Source: Molossus alvarezi | Lineage: Eukaryota > Chordata > Mammalia > Chiroptera > Molossidae | Direction of reading: 5' to 3' | Assembly: GCA_037176705.1 (NCBI GenBank) | Contig: JBAWUJ010000040.1 | Coordinates: 1,612,001 to 1,676,000, forward strand | DNA: 64,000 bases | In this document: positions 45,807 to 60,200 of the stretch, piece by piece | How the letters are laid out: each line of letters begins with the position of its first letter | How positions within the stretch are numbered: the stretch's first letter is position 1 | The notes under the pieces: model-generated | The model's database searches: none | The model's input: the letters and a program-made list of their open reading frames with translations, nothing else | Told to the model about the DNA's origin: nothing | Program-made: the position numbers and the translations under genes

Positions 45807-48800
45807 GGGAGCGGGAAGAGGGAACTCTGCAACACCTCATGAGTTTATTCTCTTTGGCTTTCCCCACACACTCACTGCTTCAAGAAGCAATGTGGAGTCA
45901 CACCAAGATTCCCCACGGGAGAACAGGAAGGAGGGGTTGACGGCAGGCAAGTTTCCTTAGTAGGCCTCCTCCTCGCCCAGCCGCACCACTTGCCCTTGGC
46001 AGAGATTCCAGCGCCAGGCAAGGGGAGGAGTGGGGGCGAAAGCTTCACAGTGCCCAAAGGGTAGGGCCCCCGGCCCATGGGAAGCTGGAGGCAGGCGGGC
46101 CGAGCAGTAGAGGGGTGTCCCGTGGAACACATCTGCCGCTTTTCCATCGGACTGGAGCTTGGTGGGTTGTCGGGGCGGCGGCCCAAACACACGGGTGGAG
46201 GGGGGCGCTCGCCTAGGGCGGGACTTTTGGGGGGGTTGCCCCGCCGGTTCGGGGCCCGCCGCCACAGGAGTGGTTCGCGGTGTCCTGCCAGGAATCCCTC
46301 CGTCACCCTCTTCAGTCCACCAAACCCCCTTTTTGTCTGGGAGAAGTGGACATGTGTAAAGAGGAGAAGCAAACGGACGACACAGCTCGGAGAGGCCGAT
46401 TCACGTGGATTTTGTTTCCACGCGACACAGGTGTCAAGAAGTAAGTGTAAGGGATGAGGCCCCCACCTGCATTTCTCAGACCCGTGAAAGTAGTTTTCAT
46501 GGCAGGTACTGCCGCGTGTCATTTGCCCCTACCCTGCTCCTACACACCGCCTTCCTTTTCCCCGGGGCGCAGGTGTGCTGCTAATTGCCACCATTCAGGG
46601 CGGCCGCGGCCGCGGCCCCGCCCCCTTCGCCCCGCCCCCGTCCTGACGGCCCATCCCCCTGTGCGCCGACCCGGCCAGCTGTCAACCTCCTCTGTGCGGA
46701 GCTTATCACAGCCGCCACCGGGCAGGTGCTGCGCGATTGCCACACGTCACAGTGAGGCCAGCCGGATCGCATCGCATCACATCGCATCGCATCGCATCCT
46801 GACTAACGGGGCCACGGAGACGCGTGGCCCAGCGCTCGGGAGCCCGGGCTCGTGGTCGATTCACGGCAGCGGGAGGGTGCTTGGGACACTTGTCTTCTCT
46901 CCTCTGTTCTCTGCTTCTCTCTCTCTCTCGCTCGCTCTCTCTCTCTGTGTCTCTCTCTCCCGCCCCGCCCCCGTCTCCCTCTCCTCCTCTCTCTCACCCC
47001 CCTAGTCTCATAGAGCTCTCCTGTCTTGCAGGACAGGGAATTTCGCGGAGTCGTGGAAGGGACTGCTCCCCTAGGCCCCTCCTGTGCCGAGGAAGGTCAG
47101 GCGGGCAAGCGGATCCCCGGGCGGATTTGGGGATTTCCTCGGAGCGAGGAGGCAGCTTCTCTGTGCGATCTCGGTTCCGGCGGAGGACACCTGCTGCGGG
47201 CAGCGAAGCCGGACCCCGGTGGCCTGGGGTTTGGGCCGGCGCCGCCGGTACGTCAACCATCCACAGGAGTGGAAACGGTCCTGGTGCACACTGCAACTGT
47301 TTTCAGAGAGGTAGGGACTGTCGTGTCTTAGGTCAAATAAGTACTTTTGAAACATAAGTCCATCAAATCAACGTGTTCATAGTTATTGCCTGATCCGCCC
47401 GCGCCCGCCCAGCCCCCAGCACACCAGGCCAACCCCAGCCGGCCTCGCCCCCCCCACCCTGACACACACACACACGCACCCCCACGGACACGCACACCGC
47501 CCCGCCCCCCCACACACACACTGACACAGCAGCGCCCAGTCACGGCCCGTTAGAGATCCGGTCCACTGGTGGACCCGGTCGCTGTCCGTTGCAGCGGCCA
47601 AGTCCGGTGCCGGGCAACCTGTCTCTCCGGTCGCCCAGGCAACCGGCGCGGTCTCGCGTCCCCCGCAAGTCGTCCTCGCTCGTTCGGTGCCTCGATCGCG
47701 TGACCGCGGTTCTGCGGGCAGACCCGGAAGCGGGCCGGAGAGAGGCACACACGCACAGACACTCCCTCCCTCCCTCGCACACAGACACACACGGGCCTCC
47801 ACACCTCCCTCGCTCCCTCCCCCCCTCCCCCCCTTGGCCTCTGGCCAAATACAAATACAGAATCAGTCAATAAAACATTTCAATATCGCCATGCTCTCGT
47901 CCTGTTCACGGGCTTTGCGTCAGTCTGCGGCGGCGGCGGCCCGGGCAGAGACCCTGAGAGGGCCGAGGAGATCTCCCCCTCCCTTTTGACCTGGAGAATG
48001 TTCAGTGGGCTGGCGAGGGAAGAGCGGCTGCCAGCCGCCGAGCCGGCCCGCGCGGTTTGTTTCTCACGGAAGGCTTCCGGGCCCGTGAGGAGGGAGACGA
48101 TCTGGTGGGAGACCTAAGAGTGTAGTGAGACATCAGGAGGGATACCTCGACTGGGAACATCCTCCCTGAGGAGCAAGGGTTTCCCTTCCCACCCCGGGCC
48201 CCCACCCAGCTCAGGATCCCAGTACCAGGAAGAGACGTCCCCATCCCTTGTGGCTGTGCAAACCACCGGGGATCGAGGTCCAGGCTGAGGCTGCCGGGGT
48301 CCCAGGCAGTTCCTTTGAAAGGGCCTGCCCACGCACGGAGCTCCGGGGACCCTCTTTCTGCGGGCTGCAGAGTGGGGGTGGGTGGCAGGGAGGGACAGCG
48401 GCAGCTTGAAAGGCACCAGAGACATCCCTGGGAAGAACTGAGTCAGTCCTTTGGCATTGGGGTGAGAGCTGGAGGGGCAGCTTTGTCCCAGGCACACGTG
48501 CTGGTGGAGGCTGCTGTTCCATGGGTGAGCCCTTCCCTGGCGGGGCAGGCAGCCCGGTGGGCGGGCGCGCACCGTCCCTGGGACTCTGGTGACCTAGCAC
48601 CCGCTGTCTGGGCCACCCTGGTGATTGCCTGAGGCCCCGCCCCACGGCACATTCAGGCCCACCCAAGCGGTGTCCATTGATTTTTCCCTAGGATTGGCCT
48701 GTCTTGGCTCCCGCTTCACGAGGTCCTAAATTCTCTGAAACCAACAACACCTGGCCTCAGCGAGCCCCATACCTCCTCTGGCTCACTGGCCCCAGGCCTG

Positions 48801-51530
48801 GCAGTAGTAGCAGCCAGCGTTGGGCCCCAGCTTGACATTGCCTAGGCACCTCCAAGACCAGCACAGAAGGCAGCCATGTGTAGATCGCTTTGTAGCTTAT
48901 GTCTGGTGGCCCCGGGGAGAACACACAGGGGCAGTGGCTGACCTCGCCCCGGAGCCAGCCTAGAAGAGTTGGCCTTTCCTTTGCTCCTTTTCCTTTCAGA
49001 ATATTACAATGGCATCCTCAGTACCTGGAGGTGGGTCTTTGTGCTTCTTTCTCAATAGGCTGTACGTATGTGTTCTTTTTCTTGCTTCTCTCTTTCCTCC
49101 CTCCCTCCCTCCCTCTCTGGCTAGAGCCCTTTGGGGCTCAGGGCAAGACTGAGGAAGTTGTACAGAGAGCTCCCACATGCCCACGGCCCTGTAGTCCCTG
49201 CTCTTTCTTCCCCAAGTCACACACGGGCAGGCACGCAGGCACCCAATGCGTGAATTTTCTGAGGCCCAGAGGCCTGCTGCAGAACTTAGGATGAAAACCC
49301 TACCCTGCTCTTTTCCAGAAAGACAGGCATGGGCCTAAGCAAGGTGGCCTGGCCTGGGCTGGGCCTGGGGAGTGGGGGTGGGGTTAGGGGGTGGGAAGGG
49401 AAGGCCAGGGCCACTTATTCCAAGGGAACAGCAATGGCTTGATTCAAATGCAGAGAGCCTGGGACTTTGCCTGAGGCTTCTACAACTCCCCCACACTTAG
49501 GCCACTGATTCCAAGCTGCAGGAAGGGAGCAGGGTCAGTCTGGAGCTGAAAGAGTTCGCCTCCATGTGCCAAAGCCGAAAACTGCCCTCCACCCTCTGAG
49601 AAAGGGCAGGGTGTGGGTGGGGGTGAGGTGGCGGTTGGGTGGTGGTGGTGGTGGTGGTGAGCGGTGGCGGTTTAGGGGTGCAAGTGCAGGGCATCCAAGG
49701 AGAAGTTAAAGAGTCCATCTCGGCGTCATAGATTCCCCAGGCCAAACGCCGGTGTGGAGTGATGAGGGTCCAGGGAGGCCTGGTAGGGGATGAATGGACT
49801 CAGTAACCCTGTGTCTCGGTAACAACAAGCACACTCGTACTGAAACACTGTGCTCCAGCTGACGATTTTGGTAACTCACCTTTAGGTACCCTTCACATGG
49901 ATGGATGGAGAGATGGTTGGGTGGGTGGGTGGATGGATGGATGGTGAGCACTGAACTGGACAGACAGGACACACCGATCCTCCCTCCGACCACCGATTTC
50001 CAAGGGTAGGTCCGGGCCTAGGACATGGGCAACCCCCCATCAAGTGAATTTAGTTAACACCTTTGTAATTTGGACCATCAGTGAGTTTAGTGTAGGTCTC
50101 TGGGTCTGTGAGGCCACTACACAGGCCTCCCCTGAGCTCGCCTGTGTTCCTATGTGTATGTGGCCCCTGCTACGCGCACACGCGCGCACACACACGGTAC
50201 TCTCCTCCGGAGAGCCCTGACTCCTAAGTCGTGATCCAGGGGTTGTTTGAAACATCACCCCAAAGGAGTGGACCCCAGGAGGGGGATGTGAACATATGTC
50301 CTAGATGCCAGTGAACTGTGTGTTCTTAAAAGGGTTCAGATCTGAGGTCGTAGGTGATGTTTATATTTACTACCCTGCAATGAGAACCTAGAAACAAGTC
50401 AGGACATCAAAAATCCCTCTCTTTGAAAGTCAGGGAGTTCCTACATGTGTCAGAGAGGGTCCCCTATTTGTCTCCTGGCCTTCCACAGAATTCACCCCAG
50501 GACCTGAGGTGTAATCTTTGAGTCTGATGAGTTTTTTGAGTCATTCTTTGTTGTTGCTGGTGCTGGTGCTGGTGCTGGTGCTGGTGCTGGTGCTGGTGCG
50601 GGTCCTGGTGTTGGTGGTGCTTCTGCTGCAGCTGCTGCTGCCGCTGCTGCCGCTGCTGGTGCTGCTGCTGCTGCTGGTGCTGGTTCTTCAGTTAATCCTC
50701 ACCCGAGGGTATTTCCTTGATTTGCAGTTGGACACTGAAATGGCAGGATAATTCTGGGAGAAGAGGAACGGAGAAACCGAGGCAGGAAAGTTAAACAGAG
50801 CCAAAGAGCTTTGCGGGACGTGTTTAGCAGGGCCTTGTCTTGAGAACCAGGCCAACAGACTCTATTTGTCACAGAAGTGTGCAGCAGAGGAGGGGGCACG
50901 GAAGGGGAGAGGGGGAGAATTCAGACACCACTCATCCTGAAGTTGTTGGGACAGCAGGGAGGGAGGGAGGGAGAGAGGAAGGAGGAAAGAAGAGTGTAAA
51001 GGAATGGACCAAGCAACCAAGCAACCAAGCGACAAAAGAGGCAGGTCCTTCCCAGGAATAGACCAAAGAAAAGGGGAGACTTTTGGAGTCCAACTGCACC
51101 AGGAATATCTAGGCGAGGAACTCAAACACAAAAACTTCCAGACAGAAGGGGATGTGAGGCAGAAAAGGCTCTTTAGATGAGCTGACAGCCTGCCTGTGCT
51201 TCCTAGGCCAGACGCGTAGGTGGGCTCGCTCCGTTTCCGTAATAAATGTGCATGAGTTCAGGTTGTGCTCCATTCACTTGCACTCACGTTGCAATAAATT
51301 CACGGAGCGAGCGGAAAGCAGATGTTATGTGCAGTGTCTCCTCCACCTCCTTCCCCATGAGAACACAAAGATCCAGTCTGGGGACAGCCCTCTGCCGGTG
51401 ATTCAGGGGATCGTCCAGTCACACCTCTCTGGTGTCTGTGAGCGGCGGTGCAGGTCCCATTTTCATCACAGGCGGCCTTTGAGAGGGAGTGGGAGGGGGG
51501 CAGGGGGTATGGTCAAGTGGGAGGGCAGGA
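45807..51530 (+). repeat. Macrosatellite unit 9 (5724 bp, 7 hexamers)
   Basis: Carries G at 45951 (as in units 8, 11 and 12) and a private A at 47891. It has T at the 2181-equivalent. Confidence 0.97.
50557..50598 (+). repeat. CTGGTG VNTR, unit 9, 7 copies
   Basis: Seven perfect hexamers. Confidence 0.95.
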
Positions 51531-54500
51531 GGGAGCGGGAAGAGGGAACTCTGCAACACCTCATGAGTTTATTCTCTTTGGCTTTCCCCACACACTCACT
51601 GCTTCAAGAAGCAATGTGGAGTCACACCAAGATTCCCCACGGGAGAACAGGAAGGAGGGGTTGACGGCAGGCAACTTTCCTTAGTAGGCCTCCTCCTCGC
51701 CCAGCCGCACCACTTGCCCTTGGCAGAGATTCCAGCGCCAGGCAAGGGGAGGAGTGGGGGCGAAAGCTTCACAGTGCCCAAAGGGTAGGGCCCCCGGCCC
51801 ATGGGAAGCTGGAGGCAGGCGGGCCGAGCAGTAGAGGGGTGTCCCGTGGAACACATCTGCCGCTTTTCCATCGGACTGGAGCTTGGTGGGTTGTCGGGGC
51901 GGCGGCCCAAACACACGGGTGGAGGGGGGCGCTCGCCTAGGGCGGGACTTTTGGGGGGGTTGCCCCGCCGGTTCGGGGCCCGCCGCCACAGGAGTGGTTC
52001 GCGGTGTCCTGCCAGGAATCCCTCCGTCACCCTCTTCAGTCCACCAAACCCCCTTTTTGTCTGGGAGAAGTGGACATGTGTAAAGAGGAGAAGCAAACGG
52101 ACGACACAGCTCGGAGAGGCCGATTCACGTGGATTTTGTTTCCACGCGACACAGGTGTCAAGAAGTAAGTGTAAGGGATGAGGCCCCCACCTGCATTTCT
52201 CAGACCCGTGAAAGTAGTTTTCATGGCAGGTACTGCCGCGTGTCATTTGCCCCTACCCTGCTCCTACACACCGCCTTCCTTTTCCCCGGGGCGCAGGTGT
52301 GCTGCTAATTGCCACCATTCAGGGCGGCCGCGGCCGCGGCCCCGCCCCCTTCGCCCCGCCCCCGTCCTGACGGCCCATCCCCCTGTGCGCCGACCCGGCC
52401 AGCTGTCAACCTCCTCTGTGCGGAGCTTATCACAGCCGCCACCGGGCAGGTGCTGCGCGATTGCCACACGTCACAGTGAGGCCAGCCGGATCGCATCGCA
52501 TCACATCGCATCGCATCGCATCCTGACTAACGGGGCCACGGAGACGCGTGGCCCAGCGCTCGGGAGCCCGGGCTCGTGGTCGATTCACGGCAGCGGGAGG
52601 GTGCTTGGGACACTTGTCTTCTCTCCTCTGTTCTCTGCTTCTCTCTCTCTCTCGCTCGCTCTCTCTCTCTGTGTCTCTCTCTCCCGCCCCGCCCCCGTCT
52701 CCCTCTCCTCCTCTCTCTCACCCCCCTAGTCTCATAGAGCTCTCCTGTCTTGCAGGACAGGGAATTTCGCGGAGTCGTGGAAGGGACTGCTCCCCTAGGC
52801 CCCTCCTGTGCCGAGGAAGGTCAGGCGGGCAAGCGGATCCCCGGGCGGATTTGGGGATTTCCTCGGAGCGAGGAGGCAGCTTCTCTGTGCGATCTCGGTT
52901 CCGGCGGAGGACACCTGCTGCGGGCAGCGAAGCCGGACCCCGGTGGCCTGGGGTTTGGGCCGGCGCCGCCGGTACGTCAACCATCCACAGGAGTGGAAAC
53001 GGTCCTGGTGCACACTGCAACTGTTTTCAGAGAGGTAGGGACTGTCGTGTCTTAGGTCAAATAAGTACTTTTGAAACATAAGTCCATCAAATCAACGTGT
53101 TCATAGTTATTGCCTGATCCGCCCGCGCCCGCCCAGCCCCCAGCACACCAGGCCAACCCCAGCCGGCCTCGCCCCCCCCACCCTGACACACACACACACG
53201 CACCCCCACGGACACGCACACCGCCCCGCCCCCCCACACACACACTGACACAGCAGCGCCCAGTCACGGCCCGTTAGAGATCCGGTCCACTGGTGGACCC
53301 GGTCGCTGTCCGTTGCAGCGGCCAAGTCCGGTGCCGGGCAACCTGTCTCTCCGGTCGCCCAGGCAACCGGCGCGGTCTCGCGTCCCCCGCAAGTCGTCCT
53401 CGCTCGTTCGGTGCCTCGATCGCGTGACCGCGGTTCTGCGGGCAGACCCGGAAGCGGGCCGGAGAGAGGCACACACGCACAGACACTCCCTCCCTCCCTC
53501 GCACACAGACACACACGGGCCTCCACACCTCCCTCGCTCCCTCCCCCCCTCCCCCCCTTGGCCTCTGGCCAAATACAAATACAGAATCAGTCAATAAAAC
53601 ATTTCAATATCGCCGTGCTCTCGTCCTGTTCACGGGCTTTGCGTCAGTCTGCGGCGGCGGCGGCCCGGGCAGAGACCCTGAGAGGGCCGAGGAGATCTCC
53701 CCCTCCCTTTCGACCTGGAGAATGTTCAGTGGGCTGGCGAGGGAAGAGCGGCTGCCAGCCGCCGAGCCGGCCCGCGCGGTTTGTTTCTCACGGAAGGCTT
53801 CCGGGCCCGTGAGGAGGGAGACGATCTGGTGGGAGACCTAAGAGTGTAGTGAGACATCAGGAGGGATACCTCGACTGGGAACATCCTCCCTGAGGAGCAA
53901 GGGTTTCCCTTCCCACCCCGGGCCCCCACCCAGCTCAGGATCCCAGTACCAGGAAGAGACGTCCCCATCCCTTGTGGCTGTGCAAACCACCGGGGATCGA
54001 GGTCCAGGCTGAGGCTGCCGGGGTCCCAGGCAGTTCCTTTGAAAGGGCCTGCCCACGCACGGAGCTCCGGGGACCCTCTTTCTGCGGGCTGCAGAGTGGG
54101 GGTGGGTGGCAGGGAGGGACAGCGGCAGCTTGAAAGGCACCAGAGACATCCCTGGGAAGAACTGAGTCAGTCCTTTGGCATTGGGGTGAGAGCTGGAGGG
54201 GCAGCTTTGTCCCAGGCACACGTGCTGGTGGAGGCTGCTGTTCCATGGGTGAGCCCTTCCCTGGCGGGGCAGGCAGCCCGGTGGGCGGGCGCGCACCGTC
54301 CCTGGGACTCTGGTGACCTAGCACCCGCTGTCTGGGCCACCCTGGTGATTGCCTGAGGCCCCGCCCCACGGCACATTCAGGCCCACCCAAGCGGTGTCCA
54401 TTGATTTTTCCCTAGGATTGGCCTGTCTTGGCTCCCGCTTCACGAGGTCCTAAATTCTCTGAAACCAACAACACCTGGCCTCAGCGAGCCCCATACCTCC

Positions 54501-57242
54501 TCTGGCTCACTGGCCCCAGGCCTGGCAGTAGTAGCAGCCAGCGTTGGGCCCCAGCTTGACATTGCCTAGGCACCTCCAAGACCAGCACAGAAGGCAGCCA
54601 TGTGTAGATCGCTTTGTAGCTTATGTCTGGTGGCCCCGGGGAGAACACACAGGGGCAGTGGCTGACCTCGCCCCGGAGCCAGCCTAGAAGAGTTGGCCTT
54701 TCCTTTGCTCCTTTTCCTTTCAGAATATTACAATGGCATCCTCAGTACCTGGAGGTGGGTCTTTGTGCTTCTTTCTCAATAGGCTGTACGTATGTGTTCT
54801 TTTTCTTGCTTCTCTCTTTCCTCCCTCCCTCCCTCCCTCTCTGGCTAGAGCCCTTTGGGGCTCAGGGCAAGACTGAGGAAGTTGTACAGAGAGCTCCCAC
54901 ATGCCCACGGCCCTGTAGTCCCTGCTCTTTCTTCCCCAAGTCACACACGGGCAGGCACGCAGGCACCCAATGCGTGAATTTTCTGAGGCCCAGAGGCCTG
55001 CTGCAGAACTTAGGATGAAAACCCTACCCTGCTCTTTTCCAGAAAGACAGGCATGGGCCTAAGCAAGGTGGCCTGGCCTGGGCTGGGCCTGGGGAGTGGG
55101 GGTGGGGTTAGGGGGTGGGAAGGGAAGGCCAGGGCCACTTATTCCAAGGGAACAGCAATGGCTTGATTCAAATGCAGAGAGCCTGGGACTTTGCCTGAGG
55201 CTTCTACAACTCCCCCACACTTAGGCCACTGATTCCAAGCTGCAGGAAGGGAGCAGGGTCAGTCTGGAGCTGAAAGAGTTCGCCTCCATGTGCCAAAGCC
55301 GAAAACTGCCCTCCACCCTCTGAGAAAGGGCAGGGTGTGGGTGGGGGTGAGGTGGCGGTTGGGTGGTGGTGGTGGTGGTGGTGAGCGGTGGCGGTTTAGG
55401 GGTGCAAGTGCAGGGCATCCAAGGAGAAGTTAAAGAGTCCATCTCGGCGTCATAGATTCCCCAGGCCAAACGCCGGTGTGGAGTGATGAGGGTCCAGGGA
55501 GGCCTGGTAGGGGATGAATGGACTCAGTAACCCTGTGTCTCGGTAACAACAAGCACACTCGTACTGAAACACTGTGCTCCAGCTGACGATTTTGGTAACT
55601 CACCTTTAGGTACCCTTCACATGGATGGATGGAGAGATGGTTGGGTGGGTGGGTGGATGGATGGATGGTGAGCACTGAACTGGACAGACAGGACACACCG
55701 ATCCTCCCTCCGACCACCGATTTCCAAGGGTAGGTCCGGGCCTAGGACATGGGCAACCCCCCATCAAGTGAATTTAGTTAACACCTTTGTAATTTGGACC
55801 ATCAGTGAGTTTAGTGTAGGTCTCTGGGTCTGTGAGGCCACTACACAGGCCTCCCCTGAGCTCGCCTGTGTTCCTATGTGTATGTGGCCCCTGCTACGCG
55901 CACACGCGCGCACACACACGGTACTCTCCTCCGGAGAGCCCTGACTCCTAAGTCGTGATCCAGGGGTTGTTTGAAACATCACCCCAAAGGAGTGGACCCC
56001 AGGAGGGGGATGTGAACATATGTCCTAGATGCCAGTGAACTGTGTGTTCTTAAAAGGGTTCAGATCTGAGGTCGTAGGTGATGTTTATATTTACTACCCT
56101 GCAATGAGAACCTAGAAACAAGTCAGGACATCAAAAATCCCTCTCTTTGAAAGTCAGGGAGTTCCTACATGTGTCAGAGAGGGTCCCCTATTTGTCTCCT
56201 GGCCTTCCACAGAATTCACCCCAGGACCTGAGGTGTAATCTTTGAGTCTGATGAGTTTTTTGAGTCATTCTTTGTTGTTGCTGGTGCTGGTGCTGGTGCT
56301 GGTGCTGGTGCGGGTCCTGGTGTTGGTGGTGCTTCTGCTGCAGCTGCTGCTGCCGCTGCTGCCGCTGCTGGTGCTGCTGCTGCTGCTGGTGCTGGTTCTT
56401 CAGTTAATCCTCACCCGAGGGTATTTCCTTGATTTGCAGTTGGACACTGAAATGGCAGGATAATTCTGGGAGAAGAGGAACGGAGAAACCGAGGCAGGAA
56501 AGTTAAACAGAGCCAAAGAGCTTTGCGGGACGTGTTTAGCAGGGCCTTGTCTTGAGAACCAGGCCAACAGACTCTATTTGTCACAGAAGTGTGCAGCAGA
56601 GGAGGGGGCACGGAAGGGGAGAGGGGGAGAATTCAGACACCACTCATCCTGAAGTTGTTGGGACAGCAGGGAGGGAGGGAGGGAGAGAGGAAGGAGGAAA
56701 GAAGAGTGTAAAGGAATGGACCAAGCAACCAAGCAACCAAGCGACAAAAGAGGCAGGTCCTTCCCAGGAATAGACCAAAGAAAAGGGGAGACTTTTGGAG
56801 TCCAACTGCACCAGGAATATCTAGGCGAGGAACTCAAACACAAAAACTTCCAGACAGAAGGGGATGTGAGGCAGAAAAGGCTCTTTAGATGAGCTGACAG
56901 CCTGCCTGTGCTTCCTAGGCCAGACGCGTAGGTGGGCTCGCTCCGTTTCCGTAATAAATGTGCATGAGTTCAGGTTGTGCTCCATTCACTTGCACTCACG
57001 TTGCAATAAATTCACGGAGCGAGCGGAAAGCAGATGTTATGTGCAGTGTCTCCTCCACCTCCTTCCCCATGAGAACACAAAGATCCAGTCTGGGGACAGC
57101 CCTCTGCCGGTGATTCAGGGGATCGTCCAGTCACACCTCTCTGGTGTCTGTGAGCGGCGGTGCAGGTCCCATTTTCATCACAGGCGGCCTTTGAGAGGGA
57201 GTGGGAGGGGGGCAGGGGGTATGGTCAAGTGGGAGGGCAGGA
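51531..57242 (+). repeat. Macrosatellite unit 10 (5712 bp, 5 hexamers)
   Basis: Matches unit 7 in length, hexamer number and C at the 145-equivalent, exactly 17,160 bp downstream of it. It has C at the 2181-equivalent, so it is not base-identical to unit 7. Confidence 0.97.
56281..56310 (+). repeat. CTGGTG VNTR, unit 10, 5 copies
   Basis: Five perfect hexamers, as in unit 7. Confidence 0.95.
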
Positions 57243-60200
57243 GGGAGCGGGAAGAGGGAACTCTGCAACACCTCATGAGTTTATTCTCTTTGGCTTTCCC
57301 CACACACTCACTGCTTCAAGAAGCAATGTGGAGTCACACCAAGATTCCCCACGGGAGAACAGGAAGGAGGGGTTGACGGCAGGCAAGTTTCCTTAGTAGG
57401 CCTCCTCCTCGCCCAGCCGCACCACTTGCCCTTGGCAGAGATTCCAGCGCCAGGCAAGGGGAGGAGTGGGGGCGAAAGCTTCACAGTGCCCAAAGGGTAG
57501 GGCCCCCGGCCCATGGGAAGCTGGAGGCAGGCGGGCCGAGCAGTAGAGGGGTGTCCCGTGGAACACATCTGCCGCTTTTCCATCGGACTGGAGCTTGGTG
57601 GGTTGTCGGGGCGGCGGCCCAAACACACGGGTGGAGGGGGGCGCTCGCCTAGGGCGGGACTTTTGGGGGGGTTGCCCCGCCGGTTCGGGGCCCGCCGCCA
57701 CAGGAGTGGTTCGCGGTGTCCTGCCAGGAATCCCTCCGTCACCCTCTTCAGTCCACCAAACCCCCTTTTTGTCTGGGAGAAGTGGACATGTGTAAAGAGG
57801 AGAAGCAAACGGACGACACAGCTCGGAGAGGCCGATTCACGTGGATTTTGTTTCCACGCGACACAGGTGTCAAGAAGTAAGTGTAAGGGATGAGGCCCCC
57901 ACCTGCATTTCTCAGACCCGTGAAAGTAGTTTTCATGGCAGGTACTGCCGCGTGTCATTTGCCCCTACCCTGCTCCTACACACCGCCTTCCTTTTCCCCG
58001 GGGCGCAGGTGTGCTGCTAATTGCCACCATTCAGGGCGGCCGCGGCCGCGGCCCCGCCCCCTTCGCCCCGCCCCCGTCCTGACGGCCCATCCCCCTGTGC
58101 GCCGACCCGGCCAGCTGTCAACCTCCTCTGTGCGGAGCTTATCACAGCCGCCACCGGGCAGGTGCTGCGCGATTGCCACACGTCACAGTGAGGCCAGCCG
58201 GATCGCATCGCATCACATCGCATCGCATCGCATCCTGACTAACGGGGCCACGGAGACGCGTGGCCCAGCGCTCGGGAGCCCGGGCTCGTGGTCGATTCAC
58301 GGCAGCGGGAGGGTGCTTGGGACACTTGTCTTCTCTCCTCTGTTCTCTGCTTCTCTCTCTCTCTCGCTCGCTCTCTCTCTCTGTGTCTCTCTCTCCCGCC
58401 CCGCCCCCGTCTCCCTCTCCTCCTCTCTCTCACCCCCCTAGTCTCATAGAGCTCTCCTGTCTTGCAGGACAGGGAATTTCGCGGAGTCGTGGAAGGGACT
58501 GCTCCCCTAGGCCCCTCCTGTGCCGAGGAAGGTCAGGCGGGCAAGCGGATCCCCGGGCGGATTTGGGGATTTCCTCGGAGCGAGGAGGCAGCTTCTCTGT
58601 GCGATCTCGGTTCCGGCGGAGGACACCTGCTGCGGGCAGCGAAGCCGGACCCCGGTGGCCTGGGGTTTGGGCCGGCGCCGCCGGTACGTCAACCATCCAC
58701 AGGAGTGGAAACGGTCCTGGTGCACACTGCAACTGTTTTCAGAGAGGTAGGGACTGTCGTGTCTTAGGTCAAATAAGTACTTTTGAAACATAAGTCCATC
58801 AAATCAACGTGTTCATAGTTATTGCCTGATCCGCCCGCGCCCGCCCAGCCCCCAGCACACCAGGCCAACCCCAGCCGGCCTCGCCCCCCCCACCCTGACA
58901 CACACACACACGCACCCCCACGGACACGCACACCGCCCCGCCCCCCCACACACACACTGACACAGCAGCGCCCAGTCACGGCCCGTTAGAGATCCGGTCC
59001 ACTGGTGGACCCGGTCGCTGTCCGTTGCAGCGGCCAAGTCCGGTGCCGGGCAACCTGTCTCTCCGGTCGCCCAGGCAACCGGCGCGGTCTCGCGTCCCCC
59101 GCAAGTCGTCCTCGCTCGTTCGGTGCCTCGATCGCGTGACCGCGGTTCTGCGGGCAGACCCGGAAGCGGGCCGGAGAGAGGCACACACGCACAGACACTC
59201 CCTCCCTCCCTCGCACACAGACACACACGGGCCTCCACACCTCCCTCGCTCCCTCCCCCCCTCCCCCCCTTGGCCTCTGGCCAAATACAAATACAGAATC
59301 AGTCAATAAAACATTTCAATATCGCCGTGCTCTCGTCCTGTTCACGGGCTTTGCGTCAGTCTGCGGCGGCGGCGGCCCGGGCAGAGACCCTGAGAGGGCC
59401 GAGGAGGTCTCCCCCTCCCTTTCGACCTGGAGAATGTTCAGTGGGCTGGCGAGGGAAGAGCGGCTGCCAGCCGCCGAGCCGGCCCGCGCGGTTTGTTTCT
59501 CACGGAAGGCTTCCGGGCCCGTGAGGAGGGAGACGATCTGGTGGGAGACCTAAGAGTGTAGTGAGACATCAGGAGGGATACCTCGACTGGGAACATCCTC
59601 CCTGAGGAGCAAGGGTTTCCCTTCCCACCCCGGGCCCCCACCCAGCTCAGGATCCCAGTACCAGGAAGAGACGTCCCCATCCCTTGTGGCTGTGCAAACC
59701 ACCGGGGATCGAGGTCCAGGCTGAGGCTGCCGGGGTCCCAGGCAGTTCCTTTGAAAGGGCCTGCCCACGCACGGAGCTCCGGGGACCCTCTTTCTGCGGG
59801 CTGCAGAGTGGGGGTGGGTGGCAGGGAGGGACAGCGGCAGCTTGAAAGGCACCAGAGACATCCCTGGGAAGAACTGAGTCAGTCCTTTGGCATTGGGGTG
59901 AGAGCTGGAGGGGCAGCTTTGTCCCAGGCACACGTGCTGGTGGAGGCTGCTGTTCCATGGGTGAGCCCTTCCCTGGCGGGGCAGGCAGCCCGGTGGGCGG
60001 GCGCGCACCGTCCCTGGGACTCTGGTGACCTAGCACCCGCTGTCTGGGCCACCCTGGTGATTGCCTGAGGCCCCGCCCCACGGCACATTCAGGCCCACCC
60101 AAGCGGTGTCCATTGATTTTTCCCTAGGATTGGCCTGTCTTGGCTCCCGCTTCACGAGGTCCTAAATTCTCTGAAACCAACAACACCTGGCCTCAGCGAG